In this document: positions 36,402 to 47,519 of the stretch, piece by piece
How the letters are laid out: each line of letters opens with the position of its first letter
How positions within the stretch are numbered: position 1 is the first letter of the stretch
Assembly: GCA_002729525.1 (NCBI GenBank)
Contig: PBYI01000038.1
Span: forward strand, 62,001 to 126,000
Length of the DNA: 64,000 nucleotides
Direction of reading: 5' to 3'
From: Nocardioides sp.
GTDB lineage: Bacteria > Actinomycetota > Actinomycetes > Propionibacteriales > Nocardioidaceae
Translations under genes and position numbers: made by a program
Notes under the pieces: generated by a model
What the model was told of the DNA's origin: nothing
Databases searched by the model: none
What the model saw: only the letters and a program-made list of their open reading frames with translations

Positions 36402-37780
36402 CGTCCCGGCCGGTCGTCCGCCTGATCGCGGTGCCGGCAGTCGCTCTCGGCGCGCTCGGCTGGGCCCTGCCCGGCGTACCGGCCCCGACGGCGTCGGCCG
36501 AGGTGACCGGCCCCGACTGCAGCCAGGTGGCCGCCGACCAGGACAGCGAGCCCGCCTCCGGCGTCGGCGACGCCTGGACCGCGATGCGCCTCGACGCGGT
36601 CGACCGGCTTCTCGACGACCGCGGCCGCGCCCGCGGCGCCGGGGTCACCGTGGCCGTCCTCGACTCCGGGCTGTCCGAGCAGGCGTTCCCCGACGCGCGG
36701 CGGGTCACCGACGTCGTCGACCCGTTCCGCGACGACCGCGGCATCGACCCGCACGGCACCACCGTCGCGGGTCTGCTCGCCGGGCCGCCGGTGGAGGTCG
36801 ACGGCGACGGCGACGACGGTGACGAGGGGGCCGCCCCGCGACCGGTGGGCATCGCCCCCGACGTACGCCTCGTCGACGTCCCGGTCTACGAGAGCCGAGG
36901 GACCACGAGCGACTCCCTCCCGCCGACCGCCGACAACCTGGCGGGTGGCCTCGAGGTCGTCGACCGCACCGGTGGCGTCGACGTCGTGCTGGTGCCCTTC
37001 GCGGTCGCGAGGGCCGACGACGACGCCAGTCGCCGCGTGGTCAGGGCCGTACGCCGGCTCACCCGCGACGGGGTCGTCGTGGTCGCGGCCTCCGGCGACC
37101 GGCCGACGGAGGAGGCCGAGCGCACCTTCGACCGCTTCGGCGGCTACGTCCCCGGTGAGGACGCCGGCGGGGCGCTGCTCCCGGCCTCGCTGGGGCCGGA
37201 GGAGCCGCTGGTCGTCACCGTCTCCAGCACCGTGGTCGACGGTCCGGTCGCGGGCAGCCCGGTGCTGCTGAGCTCCGACACCGAGGTCGCGGCGCCGACC
37301 CAGGACGCCACGTCGTACGCCCTCAACGGGGAGACCTGCCGGGTGGCCGGTCCCTCGACCGAGCTGGCCGCGGCGGAGGTCGCCGGCGTGCTGGCCCTCC
37401 TGCTCTCGGTCTACCCCGACCCCGCCGAGGCCGTGTCGCGCCTGCTGGAGACGGCGACCGGCACCCAGCTGCCGCAGAACCGCCCGGCGCCGGCGCTGCG
37501 CGACCGGGCGCAGGGCAGCGGGGTCGTCCAGCCGTACGCCGCCCTCACCCGGGTGCTCGCCTTCACGGGCGCGAGGCCGGACGACGACAGCGGCGTCGCC
37601 GCCGAGGTCGACCACGCCCGCCAGCCCGAGCCCCGCGAGGCGGCCGCGCCGGTGCCGCAGGAGGCGCCCGACGTGCTCGGGTCGACCCGGGGTGCGGCCG
37701 TCTGGTGGGGGCTGCTCGGCGGTGGAGCGCTCGCGCTGGCGCTCGTGGCCCGTCCGGTGCTGGCCCGCCGGCGCCGCTGA
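36395..37780 (+). CDS. mycP: Mycosin-like subtilase (MycP), possibly impaired
   Basis: A 461-residue S8-family protease of the T7SS. It has a signal peptide (LIAVPAVALGALGWALPGVP), the Asp motif VAVLDSGLS, the His motif DPHGTTVAGLLAG, a Ser in AGPSTELAAAEVAGV and a C-terminal membrane anchor (about 435-455) ending in Arg. Mycosins process substrates and stabilise the secretion complex. Departures from the norm: the Ser motif is GPSTE instead of GTSxA, and the segment where subtilases have the oxyanion-hole Asn (AAGN) reads AASGD. The protease may be weak or structural. GTG 36395 overlaps eccB by seven bases. Last gene of the unit. Confidence 0.88.
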   Translation: MLTSRPVVRLIAVPAVALGALGWALPGVPAPTASAEVTGPDCSQVAADQDSEPASGVGDAWTAMRLDAVDRLLDDRGRARGAGVTVAVLDSGLSEQAFPDARRVTDVVDPFRDDRGIDPHGTTVAGLLAGPPVEVDGDGDDGDEGAAPRPVGIAPDVRLVDVPVYESRGTTSDSLPPTADNLAGGLEVVDRTGGVDVVLVPFAVARADDDASRRVVRAVRRLTRDGVVVVAASGDRPTEEAERTFDRFGGYVPGEDAGGALLPASLGPEEPLVVTVSSTVVDGPVAGSPVLLSSDTEVAAPTQDATSYALNGETCRVAGPSTELAAAEVAGVLALLLSVYPDPAEAVSRLLETATGTQLPQNRPAPALRDRAQGSGVVQPYAALTRVLAFTGARPDDDSGVAAEVDHARQPEPREAAAPVPQEAPDVLGSTRGAAVWWGLLGGGALALALVARPVLARRRR

Positions 37781-37821
37781 CCCTCGACCCGGCGACGCGA
37801 GAGCGGCCGCGCGCGGGCATG

Positions 37822-37919
37822 AAAAGGCCCCCCGCGCACCCGGTAGAGCCCACTGACCCTTGCTGCCTTCCGGCCCTGGGGGAGTTGGGTGAGATGCCGC
37901 CGCACGGGGGGTTGCCCCC
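37822..37919 (-). ncRNA. ffs: Signal recognition particle RNA (small bacterial type)
   Basis: On the minus strand the transcript contains CAGGGCCGGAAGGCAGCAAG, the universally conserved SRP domain IV with its GGAA tetraloop and asymmetric internal loop. The 5' CCCCCC/GTGCG segment pairs with GCGCGGGGGG at the 3' end to form the terminal stem, giving a 4.5S-like hairpin of about 95 nt. A short T run at the 3' end fits termination. The ends are estimated from the pairing. It converges with mycP. Confidence 0.93.
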
Positions 37920-38068
37920 ACCATAGACGACGCGGGGCGCCCGGACCGAGCCGCCGTCGTACGCCGTCGCCGCCGCTGGCGGGCCCCGTGCTGGTCACGC
38001 GCGCGACCCCTCCGCGTCGCCCGGGCGTGATTTCGGGCCGGGGCGGGCCGACCGGTAAGGTCCGCTGC

Positions 38069-38157
38069 GGAGGATTCGCCTAGTGGCCTATGGCGCTCGC
38101 TTGGAAAGCGGGTTGGGTTAATAGCCCTCAGGGGTTCGAATCCCCTATCCTCCGCCA
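38069..38157 (+). tRNA. tRNA-Ser (anticodon GGA)
   Basis: The acceptor GGAGGAT (38069-38075) pairs with ATCCTCC (38147-38153). The anticodon stem CTCGC/GCGGG holds loop TTGGAAA with anticodon GGA at 38103-38105. A long serine-type variable arm and T loop TTCGAAT are present. Discriminator G38154 is followed by encoded CCA (38155-38157). A -10-like TAAGGT lies eight bases upstream. Confidence 0.97.
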
Positions 38158-38160
38158 CCT

Positions 38161-38192
38161 CGACGGCGCCGCACCTGTGTGCGGCGCCGTCG
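38161..38192 (+). terminator. Terminator after tRNA-Ser(GGA)
   Basis: A perfect 14-bp stem (38161-38174 with 38179-38192) and a CTGT loop follow the tRNA directly. Confidence 0.85.
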
Positions 38193-38289
38193 CTGTTCTC
38201 CGGGGTCGTCCCCGGGCTCGCGCGGCCGCCCGAGGTCGCTGCTCGCCGGCCCTGGGTGAGTGTCGGTCGGGGTGGTTAGGGTCTGGTGC

Positions 38290-40806
38290 GTGGACAGCCC
38301 GCTCGCGCTCTACCGCCGCTACCGGCCGGAGACCTTCGCCGAGGTGATCGGCCAGGAGCACGTCACCGAGCCGCTGCGCGCTGCGCTGGCCAACAACCGC
38401 GTCAACCACGCCTACCTCTTCTCCGGCCCGCGCGGCTGCGGCAAGACGACGTCGGCGCGCATCCTGGCCCGCGCGCTCAACTGCGAGCGGGCGCCCGTCG
38501 CCGACCCGTGCGGCGAGTGCGACAGCTGCCGCGACCTCGCCCGTGGCGGTCCCGGGTCGATCGACGTCATCGAGATCGACGCCGCGTCGCACGGCGGCGT
38601 CGACGACGCCCGCGACCTGCGGGAGAAGGCGTTCTTCGCGCCGGTGAAGAGCCGCTACAAGGTCTACATCATCGACGAGGCCCACATGGTCACCACGCAG
38701 GGCTTCAACGCTCTGCTCAAGCTCGTCGAGGAGCCCCCGCCGCACCTGCGGTTCGTCTTCGCCACGACCGAGCCGGAGAAGGTCATCCCGACCATCCGCT
38801 CGCGCACCCACCACTACCCGTTCCGGCTGATCCCGCCGCGCCTGCTGTCGTCGTACCTCTCCGAGCTGTGCGAGAAGGAGCAGGTCTCCATCGAGCCGGC
38901 CGCGCTGCCGCTCGTGGTGCGCGCGGGCGGCGGCTCGGCGCGCGACACCCTGTCGGTGCTCGACCAGCTGCTCGGCGGCGCCGGGTCCGAAGGAGTCACC
39001 CACCAGCTCGCCAGCGGTCTGCTCGGCTACACGCCCGACTCGCTGCTCGACGAGGTCGTCGACGCCGTCGCGGCCGGCGACGGCGCCGCCGTCTTCGGCG
39101 TCGTCGACAAGGTCATCGAGACCGGCCAGGACCCTCGCCGCTTCGCCGAGGATCTCCTGCGCCGGCTGCGCGACCTCGTCATCGTCGCCGCCGTGCCGGA
39201 CGCCCCGGCGTCCGGTCTGCTCGACGTCTCCGCGGAGCAGGGCGACCGGCTGGTCGCCCAGGCGGCTCGGTTCGGCCGCGGCGAGCTCAGCCGCGCCGCA
39301 GAGGTGGTCGCCGACGGCCTCACCGAGATGCGCGGTGCCACCGCACCGCGACTCCTGCTCGAGCTCGTGTGTGCCCGGATCCTGCTCCCGGCCGCCGACC
39401 ACGCGACCGAGGGCGTGCTGGCCCGCCTCGACCGGCTCGAGCGCCGGCAGTCGATCACCGGTGGCGCCCCGCAGCACCCGGTGCCGGCCGGCCACGGTGC
39501 CGCCGCCGCGCCGCCGCAACCGGAGGCGCCGGTCGTGCGTCCCGAGCCCACCTCGCGGGCCGAGGCGGCCCGGCAGGCGGCCGCCCCGCCCTCGGCGGCC
39601 CCCTCGTCCTCGCAGCCGGTCGAGCCTCCCCAGCGGTCCCAGCCGGCCGCTGCGGCACCGGAGGCCCCGTCCCGCCCGGCGCCCGAGCAGCGCGAGCCAG
39701 CCGCTGAGCCGTCCGCCCAGTCGGCTTCCCAGTCGTCCGCCCAGTCGTCCGCGGAGCCCGCCGCCCAGCCCGGGCCGGACGAGCCGGTCCGTCGCGGCCC
39801 CCAGACGCTCGACCCCGTCCGTCGTCCTGCGTCGCTGCGCCCCGACCAGCCGGTCGGCGGGTTGTCGCCCGCCGACGGGCCGCCGCCCCTCGACGAGCCG
39901 CCGATGGACGACGAGCACCCGCCCGAGCCGGACGACGATCGCGAGCCCGTCCGCCGGCCGACTCCCGAGTCCCGGCCCGACTCGCGCCCGGAGTCGCGCC
40001 CGGAGTCCGCGCGTCCGCCCGCCGAGGCCCCGGTGACGCGACCGGTGCCGCAGGTCAGCGACCCCCAGGTCCGGCCGCAGGGCGCTACCGAGCAGCGACC
40101 CGCCCCCACCGACCGGCCGGCCGAGCCCGCGTCGGGCGCACAGCGGTCGGCGGGCGCCCCATCGAGCAGCGGCCTCACCCTGGTCGACGTACGCCGCCTG
40201 TGGCCCGACGTGATCGCCGCGACCGAGCGGGTGCGTCGCCTCACCTGGATGGCGCTGCGCGAGCAGTGCCAGGTCGTGGGCCTGGACGGCGACACCCTGA
40301 CCCTGGGCTTCCGCCAGGCCGGGGCCCGGGCCTGGTTCGACGGCAACGGCAGCAAGGAGATCGTGCGCCAGGCCGTCATCGACGTCATCGGCGCCGACTG
40401 GCGGGTCGAGACGATCGTCGACCCCGGGGCCGACCCGGGCGCTCAGCCACCGCGGGCCGGCAACGGCCCGGCGGCCCCCGAGCGCGGTGGTCACCGGGGC
40501 GGCGACGGTGGCGCGGGCTCGGACGACGGCCTCCGGCCGCACGACGCGCCCCGCGAGACCGCCGAGGCGGCGTCGCAGATCCGCTCGGAGGGCTTCAGCG
40601 CGGCCCGCGACGCGATCCGCGGCACCCACGACACACCCCCGCCGCCCGAGCCGGACGACTCGGACGACGGCCGCGACCTCGCGGCCGCCGACGCCGAGGT
40701 CGACCCGGACGACGCCGACGCCGAGGACACCGGCGACCTCGGGGCCGACGCCCTGCTCGCCCGCGAGCTCGGCGCCCAGGTGATCGAGGAGACCCGGCAC
40801 GGCTGA
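38290..40806 (+). CDS. dnaX: DNA polymerase III subunit gamma/tau
   Basis: An 838-residue clamp-loader ATPase. AAA+ core: RYRPETFAEVIGQEHV, Walker A SGPRGCGKTTSAR (about residue 45), a zinc module with four Cys (NCERAPVADPCGECDSC), Walker B VYIIDEAHMV, and SRTHHYPFR for sensor functions. Domain III ends near residue 385. Then a 230-residue disordered linker rich in Pro, Ala, Glu, Gln and Ser with local repeats (SAQSSAQSS-type and RPESRPES-type) precedes a C-terminal tau-like domain (LVDVRRLWPDVIAATERVRR) that should contact the replicase. GTG 38290 is the only start that keeps the family N-terminus. It begins the dnaX-ybaB-recR cluster. Confidence 0.96.
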   Translation: MDSPLALYRRYRPETFAEVIGQEHVTEPLRAALANNRVNHAYLFSGPRGCGKTTSARILARALNCERAPVADPCGECDSCRDLARGGPGSIDVIEIDAASHGGVDDARDLREKAFFAPVKSRYKVYIIDEAHMVTTQGFNALLKLVEEPPPHLRFVFATTEPEKVIPTIRSRTHHYPFRLIPPRLLSSYLSELCEKEQVSIEPAALPLVVRAGGGSARDTLSVLDQLLGGAGSEGVTHQLASGLLGYTPDSLLDEVVDAVAAGDGAAVFGVVDKVIETGQDPRRFAEDLLRRLRDLVIVAAVPDAPASGLLDVSAEQGDRLVAQAARFGRGELSRAAEVVADGLTEMRGATAPRLLLELVCARILLPAADHATEGVLARLDRLERRQSITGGAPQHPVPAGHGAAAAPPQPEAPVVRPEPTSRAEAARQAAAPPSAAPSSSQPVEPPQRSQPAAAAPEAPSRPAPEQREPAAEPSAQSASQSSAQSSAEPAAQPGPDEPVRRGPQTLDPVRRPASLRPDQPVGGLSPADGPPPLDEPPMDDEHPPEPDDDREPVRRPTPESRPDSRPESRPESARPPAEAPVTRPVPQVSDPQVRPQGATEQRPAPTDRPAEPASGAQRSAGAPSSSGLTLVDVRRLWPDVIAATERVRRLTWMALREQCQVVGLDGDTLTLGFRQAGARAWFDGNGSKEIVRQAVIDVIGADWRVETIVDPGADPGAQPPRAGNGPAAPERGGHRGGDGGAGSDDGLRPHDAPRETAEAASQIRSEGFSAARDAIRGTHDTPPPPEPDDSDDGRDLAAADAEVDPDDADAEDTGDLGADALLARELGAQVIEETRHG

Positions 40807-40864
40807 GCCGCCCTGCCGGAGCACCACCACCAGCAGACCCGCACCACCCAGCGAAGGGCACGAC

Positions 40865-41296
40865 ATGAGCCAGACCCCCGACCCGCAGAACCCCCTCGAG
40901 GCGCTCACCGGCGGCGGCTTCGACTTCAACGCCATCATCGACCAGGCCCAGCAGATGCAGGCCGGCATCGAGGAGGCCCAGCGCGGTCTCACCGAGGCGC
41001 GCATCGAGGGCTCGGTCGCCGGTGGCGCGGTCAGCGTGACCGTCGACGGCACCGGCGAGCTCGTCGGCGTCGAGGTCCGCCCGGGCACCGTCGACGGCGA
41101 CGACGCCGAGTCGCTGTCCGACTTCTCCGACCTGATCGTCGCCGCCTACCGCGACGCCAAGGCCAAGGCCGACGAGCAGGCCGCCCAGGCCTTCGGCCCG
41201 CTCGCCGGCGGGCTGGGCGGCCTCGGTGGGCTCGGCGGTGGCCTCGGTGGCCTCAGCGGTGGGGGCGAGCGCCCCCCGGGCAAGCTCGGGTTCTGA
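40865..41296 (+). CDS. ybaB: YbaB/EbfC nucleoid-associated protein
   Basis: A 143-residue protein. The helical-strand fold of the YbaB family is visible ([55 protein letters not shown]). Family members are small dimeric DNA-binding proteins typically encoded between dnaX and recR, as here. The C-terminus carries a Gly/Leu-rich repeat ([14 protein letters not shown]) that is longer than usual and probably flexible. ATG 40865 has GAAGGGCACG upstream. RecR follows seven bases after the stop. Confidence 0.94.
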   Translation: MSQTPDPQNPLEALTGGGFDFNAIIDQAQQMQAGIEEAQRGLTEARIEGSVAGGAVSVTVDGTGELVGVEVRPGTVDGDDAESLSDFSDLIVAAYRDAKAKADEQAAQAFGPLAGGLGGLGGLGGGLGGLSGGGERPPGKLGF

Positions 41297-41303
41297 GGCA
41301 CCC

Positions 41304-41900
41304 GTGTACGAGGGCGTCGTCCAGGACCTCATCGACGAGCTCGGCCGCCTGCCGGGCATCGGGCCGAAGTCGGCCCAGCGCATCGCCTTCCACCTGCTCC
41401 AGGCCGAGCCGACCGACGTACGCCGCCTCGCCGACGTGCTGGTCGAGGTCAAGGCGAAGGTGAAGTTCTGCCAGACGTGCTTCAACGTCTCCGAGGACGA
41501 GCAGTGCCGCATCTGCCGCGACCCGCGGCGCGATCCGACGGTGCTGTGCGTGGTGGAGGAGTACATGGACGTCGTCGCGATCGAGCGCACCCGCGAGTAC
41601 AAGGGCCGGTACCACGTGCTCGGCGGGGCGATCAGCCCGATCGACGGCATCGGTCCCGACCAGCTGCGCATCCGTGAGCTGATGACGCGGCTGTCCGACG
41701 ACCAGATCGGGGAGGTCATCCTGGCCACCGACCCCAACCTGGAGGGTGAGGCGACCGCGACCTTCCTCACGCGTCAGCTGCGCCCGTTGGGGTTGCGCGT
41801 GACGCGTCTGGCGAGTGGACTTCCGGTGGGGGGTGACCTGGAGTACGCCGACGAGGTCACCCTGGGACGGGCATTCGTGGGAAGGCAGGCAGCCACATGA
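41304..41900 (+). CDS. recR: Recombination mediator RecR
   Basis: A 198-residue recombinational-repair protein that loads RecA with RecF/RecO. Order of motifs: helix-hairpin-helix [20 protein letters not shown], the four-Cys zinc finger [17 protein letters not shown], then the TOPRIM domain ([32 protein letters not shown]). It matches the family length. GTG 41304 ([14 protein letters not shown]) gives the conserved N-terminus. The stop overlaps the next start (ATGA). Confidence 0.97.
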   Translation: MYEGVVQDLIDELGRLPGIGPKSAQRIAFHLLQAEPTDVRRLADVLVEVKAKVKFCQTCFNVSEDEQCRICRDPRRDPTVLCVVEEYMDVVAIERTREYKGRYHVLGGAISPIDGIGPDQLRIRELMTRLSDDQIGEVILATDPNLEGEATATFLTRQLRPLGLRVTRLASGLPVGGDLEYADEVTLGRAFVGRQAAT

Positions 41901-42514
41901 GCGACACCGACCAGACCGCCACGCCGGGCGGACCGGCGTCGGCACCGGACGTCGAGACCGAGGACTTCGCGCAGCAGATCGCCGACTCCGTCTCGAGCTT
42001 CCTCCTCGCGCTGCGCGAGATCGCGCGCGAGGGAGACCCGAGCCGCACGATCTCGCTGCTGCTGCTGGAGATCAGCCAGGTCCTCCTCGCGGGTGCCCGG
42101 CTGGGCGTGCAGCAGGACTTCGACCCGCGCCGGGAGTACCAGCCCGACGTCGGGCCGGAGGCCGACGTCGACGAGCTGCGGATGCGCCTGGCCGACATGC
42201 TCGGTCCGATCGACACCTACACGTTCGTCTTCGACCCCTACGTGCCCGAGATCGTCGCGAGCCAGCTCTCCGACGACCTCTCCGCGATCGCCACCGACCT
42301 GGAGAACGGCCTGCGCCACCACAGGTCCGGCGACGTGATGGAGGCGCTGTGGTGGTGGCAGTTCTCCTACGTCTCGTCGTGGGGCAACCTCGCGGGCGCC
42401 GCGCTCAACGCGCTGCTCTCGGTGGTCGCCCACGACCGGCTCGACGTCGACAACGACGAGGAACTCGGCCAGATCGCGGCTGCCGAGGCGGTCCTGGACA
42501 GCGACGGGTCCTGA
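41897..42514 (+). CDS. DUF5063-family protein
   Basis: A 205-residue acidic, helical protein matching the DUF5063 group seen behind recR in many actinobacteria: [59 protein letters not shown]. No catalytic motif, Cys pair or membrane segment is seen. The function is unknown; tight overlap with recR (ATGA) hints at co-expression rather than a shown role in repair. It ends 59 nt before lysC. Confidence 0.8.
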   Translation: MSDTDQTATPGGPASAPDVETEDFAQQIADSVSSFLLALREIAREGDPSRTISLLLLEISQVLLAGARLGVQQDFDPRREYQPDVGPEADVDELRMRLADMLGPIDTYTFVFDPYVPEIVASQLSDDLSAIATDLENGLRHHRSGDVMEALWWWQFSYVSSWGNLAGAALNALLSVVAHDRLDVDNDEELGQIAAAEAVLDSDGS

Positions 42515-42573
42515 CCTCGCGGCCTCGTAGAATCGCCCGGTAAGCCTCCCTCGATCCACAGGAGTGACCACCG

Positions 42574-44898
<2,325 letters not shown>

Positions 44899-44907
44899 CC
44901 CGCGAGC

Positions 44908-44977
44908 GGGGATAGTCCCTCACGCACATCACGCCTTTCTCGACCGGAGACGTGATTTGCGTGAGGGACTATCTCCC
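44908..44977. repeat. Long near-perfect inverted repeat between convergent genes
   Basis: Arms 44908-44933 and 44951-44977 pair over about 26 bp with a single mismatch and one bulge. The loop is 17 nt. It lies between asd and a convergent gene, so it can serve as a bidirectional terminator. It is longer and less GC-rich than the other terminators here, and its core (TAGTCCCTCACGCA) looks like a repeated element rather than a simple stem. I see no second copy in the window. Confidence 0.75.
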
Positions 44978-44989
44978 GACGTCAGCCCG

Positions 44990-45799
44990 TCAGAGCGGGT
45001 CGTCCTCGGTGAAGCTGGTCGTCAGCCACCACGAGGCGGCGAAGCAGGCGATCGTCACGACGGGCACGACGACGAGCATCGTCCAGCTGCCCAGGGCGTC
45101 GACCAGGAACAGCAGCAGCACGATCGTGGTGGACGCGACCGCGAGGAAGCTGGTCGCGACCGGGTCGCCGACGCCGAGCGCCTCCAGCAGCACCCGGCCT
45201 GCGACGACGGCCAGCAGGAACGTCACGACGAGCAGCCCCGTGCTCGTGCCGCTGCCGCACTGACCGCCGGAGGCGGCCCGGCACGCGCCGAAGCCGCCAC
45301 CGGCGACCGCGACGAGCAGCAGACCCACCAGCAGGCCGGTGACGCCGGCCGCGACCAGACCGCCGCCGCGTGCGGCGTCCGGCAGCAGGCCGCCGAGCCG
45401 GGCACCGAGGCCGGGCGTGGCGTACGCCGCCGGGCGGTCGTCGGCGGGTGCGTCGTCGTCCCCGACGTCCCCGACGGTGGTCGCCCCGGGCTCGGACCCG
45501 GCGTCCTCGAAGACGGCGGTCGGCTCGTCCTTCTCGAGCACCACCGTGTCGCGGGACGCGGGTGACTCCGCCTCCACCTCGACGGGCTCCGGAGCCTCGG
45601 GAGTCCGCGCTGCCGCTGGCGACGCCACCGGTGCCTCCACGGGTGCCGTCCCGGGCGCCTCGGGGGTCTGCTCGGGTGCGGAGGTGCTCTCCGGAGCCTT
45701 CGCCCTCTTGGGCCGGGGGGTCTTCGGGGCGCGGTCCTTGCGCCGCCCGAACAGCGTCGGGGGCTCCAGGCTCGGCCGCTCCTTGTCCTGGTCTGCCAT
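44990..45799 (-). CDS. Hypothetical membrane protein with disordered acidic N-terminus
   Basis: A 269-residue protein, family not recognised. Residues 1-130 are low complexity, first basic (FGRRKDRAPKTPRPKRAKAP), then rich in Ala, Pro and Glu. Residues 145-260 contain four or five membrane segments (GGLVAAGVTGLLVGLLLVAV; VVTFLLAVVAGRVLLEALG; STTIVLLLFLVDALGSWTML), with two Cys in the first outer loop. The layout suggests a small integral membrane protein with a flexible cytosolic tail. ATG 45799 is the first in-frame start. It stands next to tRNA-Pro, reading the same way. Confidence 0.72.
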   Translation of the reverse strand: MADQDKERPSLEPPTLFGRRKDRAPKTPRPKRAKAPESTSAPEQTPEAPGTAPVEAPVASPAAARTPEAPEPVEVEAESPASRDTVVLEKDEPTAVFEDAGSEPGATTVGDVGDDDAPADDRPAAYATPGLGARLGGLLPDAARGGGLVAAGVTGLLVGLLLVAVAGGGFGACRAASGGQCGSGTSTGLLVVTFLLAVVAGRVLLEALGVGDPVATSFLAVASTTIVLLLFLVDALGSWTMLVVVPVVTIACFAASWWLTTSFTEDDPL

Positions 45800-45855
45800 G
45801 TCGAGAGTGTGGCACGCGGCACTCGACCGGTCGCGGGGAACGCCCCGGAGAAGCA

Positions 45856-45886
45856 CTCGACCCCGCGCCGGTGGCGCGGGGTCGAG
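45856..45886 (-). terminator. Terminator of tRNA-Pro
   Basis: A perfect 14-bp stem (45856-45869 with 45873-45886) with a 3-nt loop lies nine bases after the tRNA 3' end. Confidence 0.8.
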
Positions 45887-45894
45887 CGGAGGTG

Positions 45895-45968
45895 TCGGGC
45901 TGACAGGATTTGAACCTGCGGCCTCCTCGTCCCGAACGAGGCGCGCTACCAAGCTGCGCCACAGCCCG
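45895..45968 (-). tRNA. tRNA-Pro (anticodon CGG)
   Basis: Read on the minus strand, CGGGCTG pairs with CAGCCCG in the acceptor stem. The anticodon stem CCTCG/CGAGG holds loop TTCGGGA with anticodon CGG (plus-strand 45932-45934). The T arm contains GGTTCAAATCC. The discriminator is A and CCA is not encoded. Confidence 0.97.
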
Positions 45969-46074
45969 AATGCGGACGTCGATGACTTCCGCGACTCGTG
46001 GAGCATACCCGCCTGCTCCGGCGGGGGCGGAATCGGGACCGGACCGCGGACGCACCCGGTCAGCGGCCCCGAGA

Positions 46075-47019
46075 TCAGGCGGCGTCGACGGGGGCCAGCG
46101 TGAGCAGGGTGGCCTCGGGTCGGCAGGCGACGCGCACCCGCGAGTACGGGTTCGTGCCGAGCCCGGCCGAGACGTGCATCCAGGCCGACCCGGCGTCGCC
46201 CGGACGGGAGTCGGCCGGGTGCCGGTGCAGTCCCCGGGCCCTGGCGGTGTCCAGGTCGCAGTTGGTGGTCAGCGCCCGTCCCCACGGCAGGCACACCTGT
46301 CCGCCGTGCGTGTGGCCCGCGAGGATCCCGTCGTACCCGCGGGCCGCGAAGTGGTCGAGCACCCGGAGGTACGGCGCGTGCGCGACCCCGAGCCGTACGT
46401 CGGCCGAGGGGTCGGCGCGTGCGTCGACCCGGTCGAGCCGGTCGTAGCCGAGGTGCGGGTCGTCGACGCCCGCGAAGGCCAGCCGCACCCCGCGCACGTC
46501 CAGCGACGCCGAGGTGTTGGTGAGGTCGACCCAGCCCGCGTCGACGAACGCCCGCGAGAGCTCCTTCCACGGCAGCGGAGGCGTGTGGGTGGCGCGCCAG
46601 CCGTCGTCGGGGCGCAGGTAGCGCATCGGGTTGCGCGGCTCGGGGGAGAAGTAGTCGTTGGAGCCGTGCACGAACACGCCGGGGACGTCGAGCAGCCCGC
46701 CGAGCGCCTCCAGCAGCGCCGGCACGGCCTCGAGGTGCGCGAGGTTGTCGCCGGTGTCGACGACGAGGTCGGGGGCGAGCGCGGCCAGGCCGGCCACCCA
46801 GTCGCGCTTGCGCTGCTGGGTCGGCACCAGGTGCAGGTCGCTGAGGTGCAGCACCCGCAGCGGATCGGCCCCGGCGGGCAGTGTCGGGACGGTCACGTGG
46901 CGCAGCGTGTAGGCGCGCGCCTCGGCGGCGCCGTACGCCAGGGCCGCGGCGCCGGCGACGCCCCCGGCGAGGGCGAGGCGGGTCAGCGAGCGGGGCGACG
47001 GGACGAGGCGCGGGGGCAC
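46075..47019 (-). CDS. Metallophosphoesterase
   Basis: A 314-residue calcineurin-like phosphoesterase. The metal-binding motifs appear in order: DLHLVP (about 62), VVDTGDNLAHLE, VHGSNDYFS (GNHD-type), and GHTHGGQVCLPWGRAL. An N-terminal hydrophobic stretch (about 10-30) may anchor it or act as signal. Homologues sit next to ponA2 in mycobacteria (the Rv3683 position), suggesting an envelope-related role, but the substrate is unknown. GTG 47019 begins the frame. It diverges from yqeY across 26 bases. Confidence 0.9.
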   Translation of the reverse strand: MPPRLVPSPRSLTRLALAGGVAGAAALAYGAAEARAYTLRHVTVPTLPAGADPLRVLHLSDLHLVPTQQRKRDWVAGLAALAPDLVVDTGDNLAHLEAVPALLEALGGLLDVPGVFVHGSNDYFSPEPRNPMRYLRPDDGWRATHTPPLPWKELSRAFVDAGWVDLTNTSASLDVRGVRLAFAGVDDPHLGYDRLDRVDARADPSADVRLGVAHAPYLRVLDHFAARGYDGILAGHTHGGQVCLPWGRALTTNCDLDTARARGLHRHPADSRPGDAGSAWMHVSAGLGTNPYSRVRVACRPEATLLTLAPVDAA

Positions 47020-47045
47020 GCCACCAGCCTGACAGAATGGCCGGC

Positions 47046-47504
47046 ATGAGCACCCTCAAGGCCCGTCTGCGCAGTGACCTCACCGCCGCGATGAAGGCCC
47101 GCGACGACCTGCGCTCCTCCACGCTGCGGATGGTGCTGGCCGCGGTCAGCACCGCCGAGGTGGCCGGCAAGGTCGCCAAGGAGCTCACCGACGAGGAGGT
47201 CGTCGAAGTCCTCACCAAGGAGGCCAAGAAGCGCCGCGAGGCAGCGACGGCGTTCGAGGACGGCGGTCGGGCCGAGAGCGCCGCGCGCGAGCGGGCCGAG
47301 GCCGAGGTGATCGCCGACTACCTGCCGCAGCAGCTCGGACCGGCCGAGATAGCCGAGATCGTCACCGCCGCCGTCGAGCAGACCGGTGCCGCCGGCGAGG
47401 GCATGAAGGCGATGGGCAAGGTGATGGGCGTCGTCCAGCCGCAGGTGAAGGGTCGCGCCGACGGCGCGGCGGTCGCCGCGGAGGTACGCCGCCAGCTCGG
47501 CTGA
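47046..47504 (+). CDS. yqeY: GatB/YqeY-domain protein
   Basis: A 152-residue protein. The family features are STLKARLRSDLTAAMKARDD at the start, AKKRREAATAFEDGGR, EAEVIADYLPQQLG, and MKAMGKVMGVVQPQVKGRAD at the end. It corresponds to the C-terminal tRNA-binding module of GatB as a free protein; the role is not settled, but binding of tRNA is likely. ATG 47046 is preceded only by GGCC-rich sequence, so translation may be from a short or leaderless transcript. The gene converges on ponA2 with 15 nt between stops. Confidence 0.9.
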   Translation: MSTLKARLRSDLTAAMKARDDLRSSTLRMVLAAVSTAEVAGKVAKELTDEEVVEVLTKEAKKRREAATAFEDGGRAESAARERAEAEVIADYLPQQLGPAEIAEIVTAAVEQTGAAGEGMKAMGKVMGVVQPQVKGRADGAAVAAEVRRQLG

Positions 47505-47519
47505 ACCGAGCGGCCCGCC

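Noticed and set aside
37822..37919. Ordinary terminator hairpin after mycP
   Set aside because: The GGAA tetraloop domain with flanking conserved internal loop is specific to SRP RNA and the pairing extends over about 95 nt.
39480..40140. Possible foreign insertion within dnaX (Pro/Ala/Ser-rich section with short repeats)
   Set aside because: Disordered linkers of this size and composition between the AAA+ part and the tau-like end are normal in actinobacterial DnaX; the reading frame and codon bias are continuous.
38128..41088. Long minus-strand open frame opposite dnaX and ybaB
   Set aside because: Antisense shadow of high-GC coding sequence; it also runs over tRNA-Ser(GGA) and has no recognisable motif.
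42481..42573. Lysine riboswitch in front of lysC
   Set aside because: The gap after the DUF5063 gene is only 59 nt and shows none of the conserved lysine-box helices; it fits a simple promoter and ribosome site.
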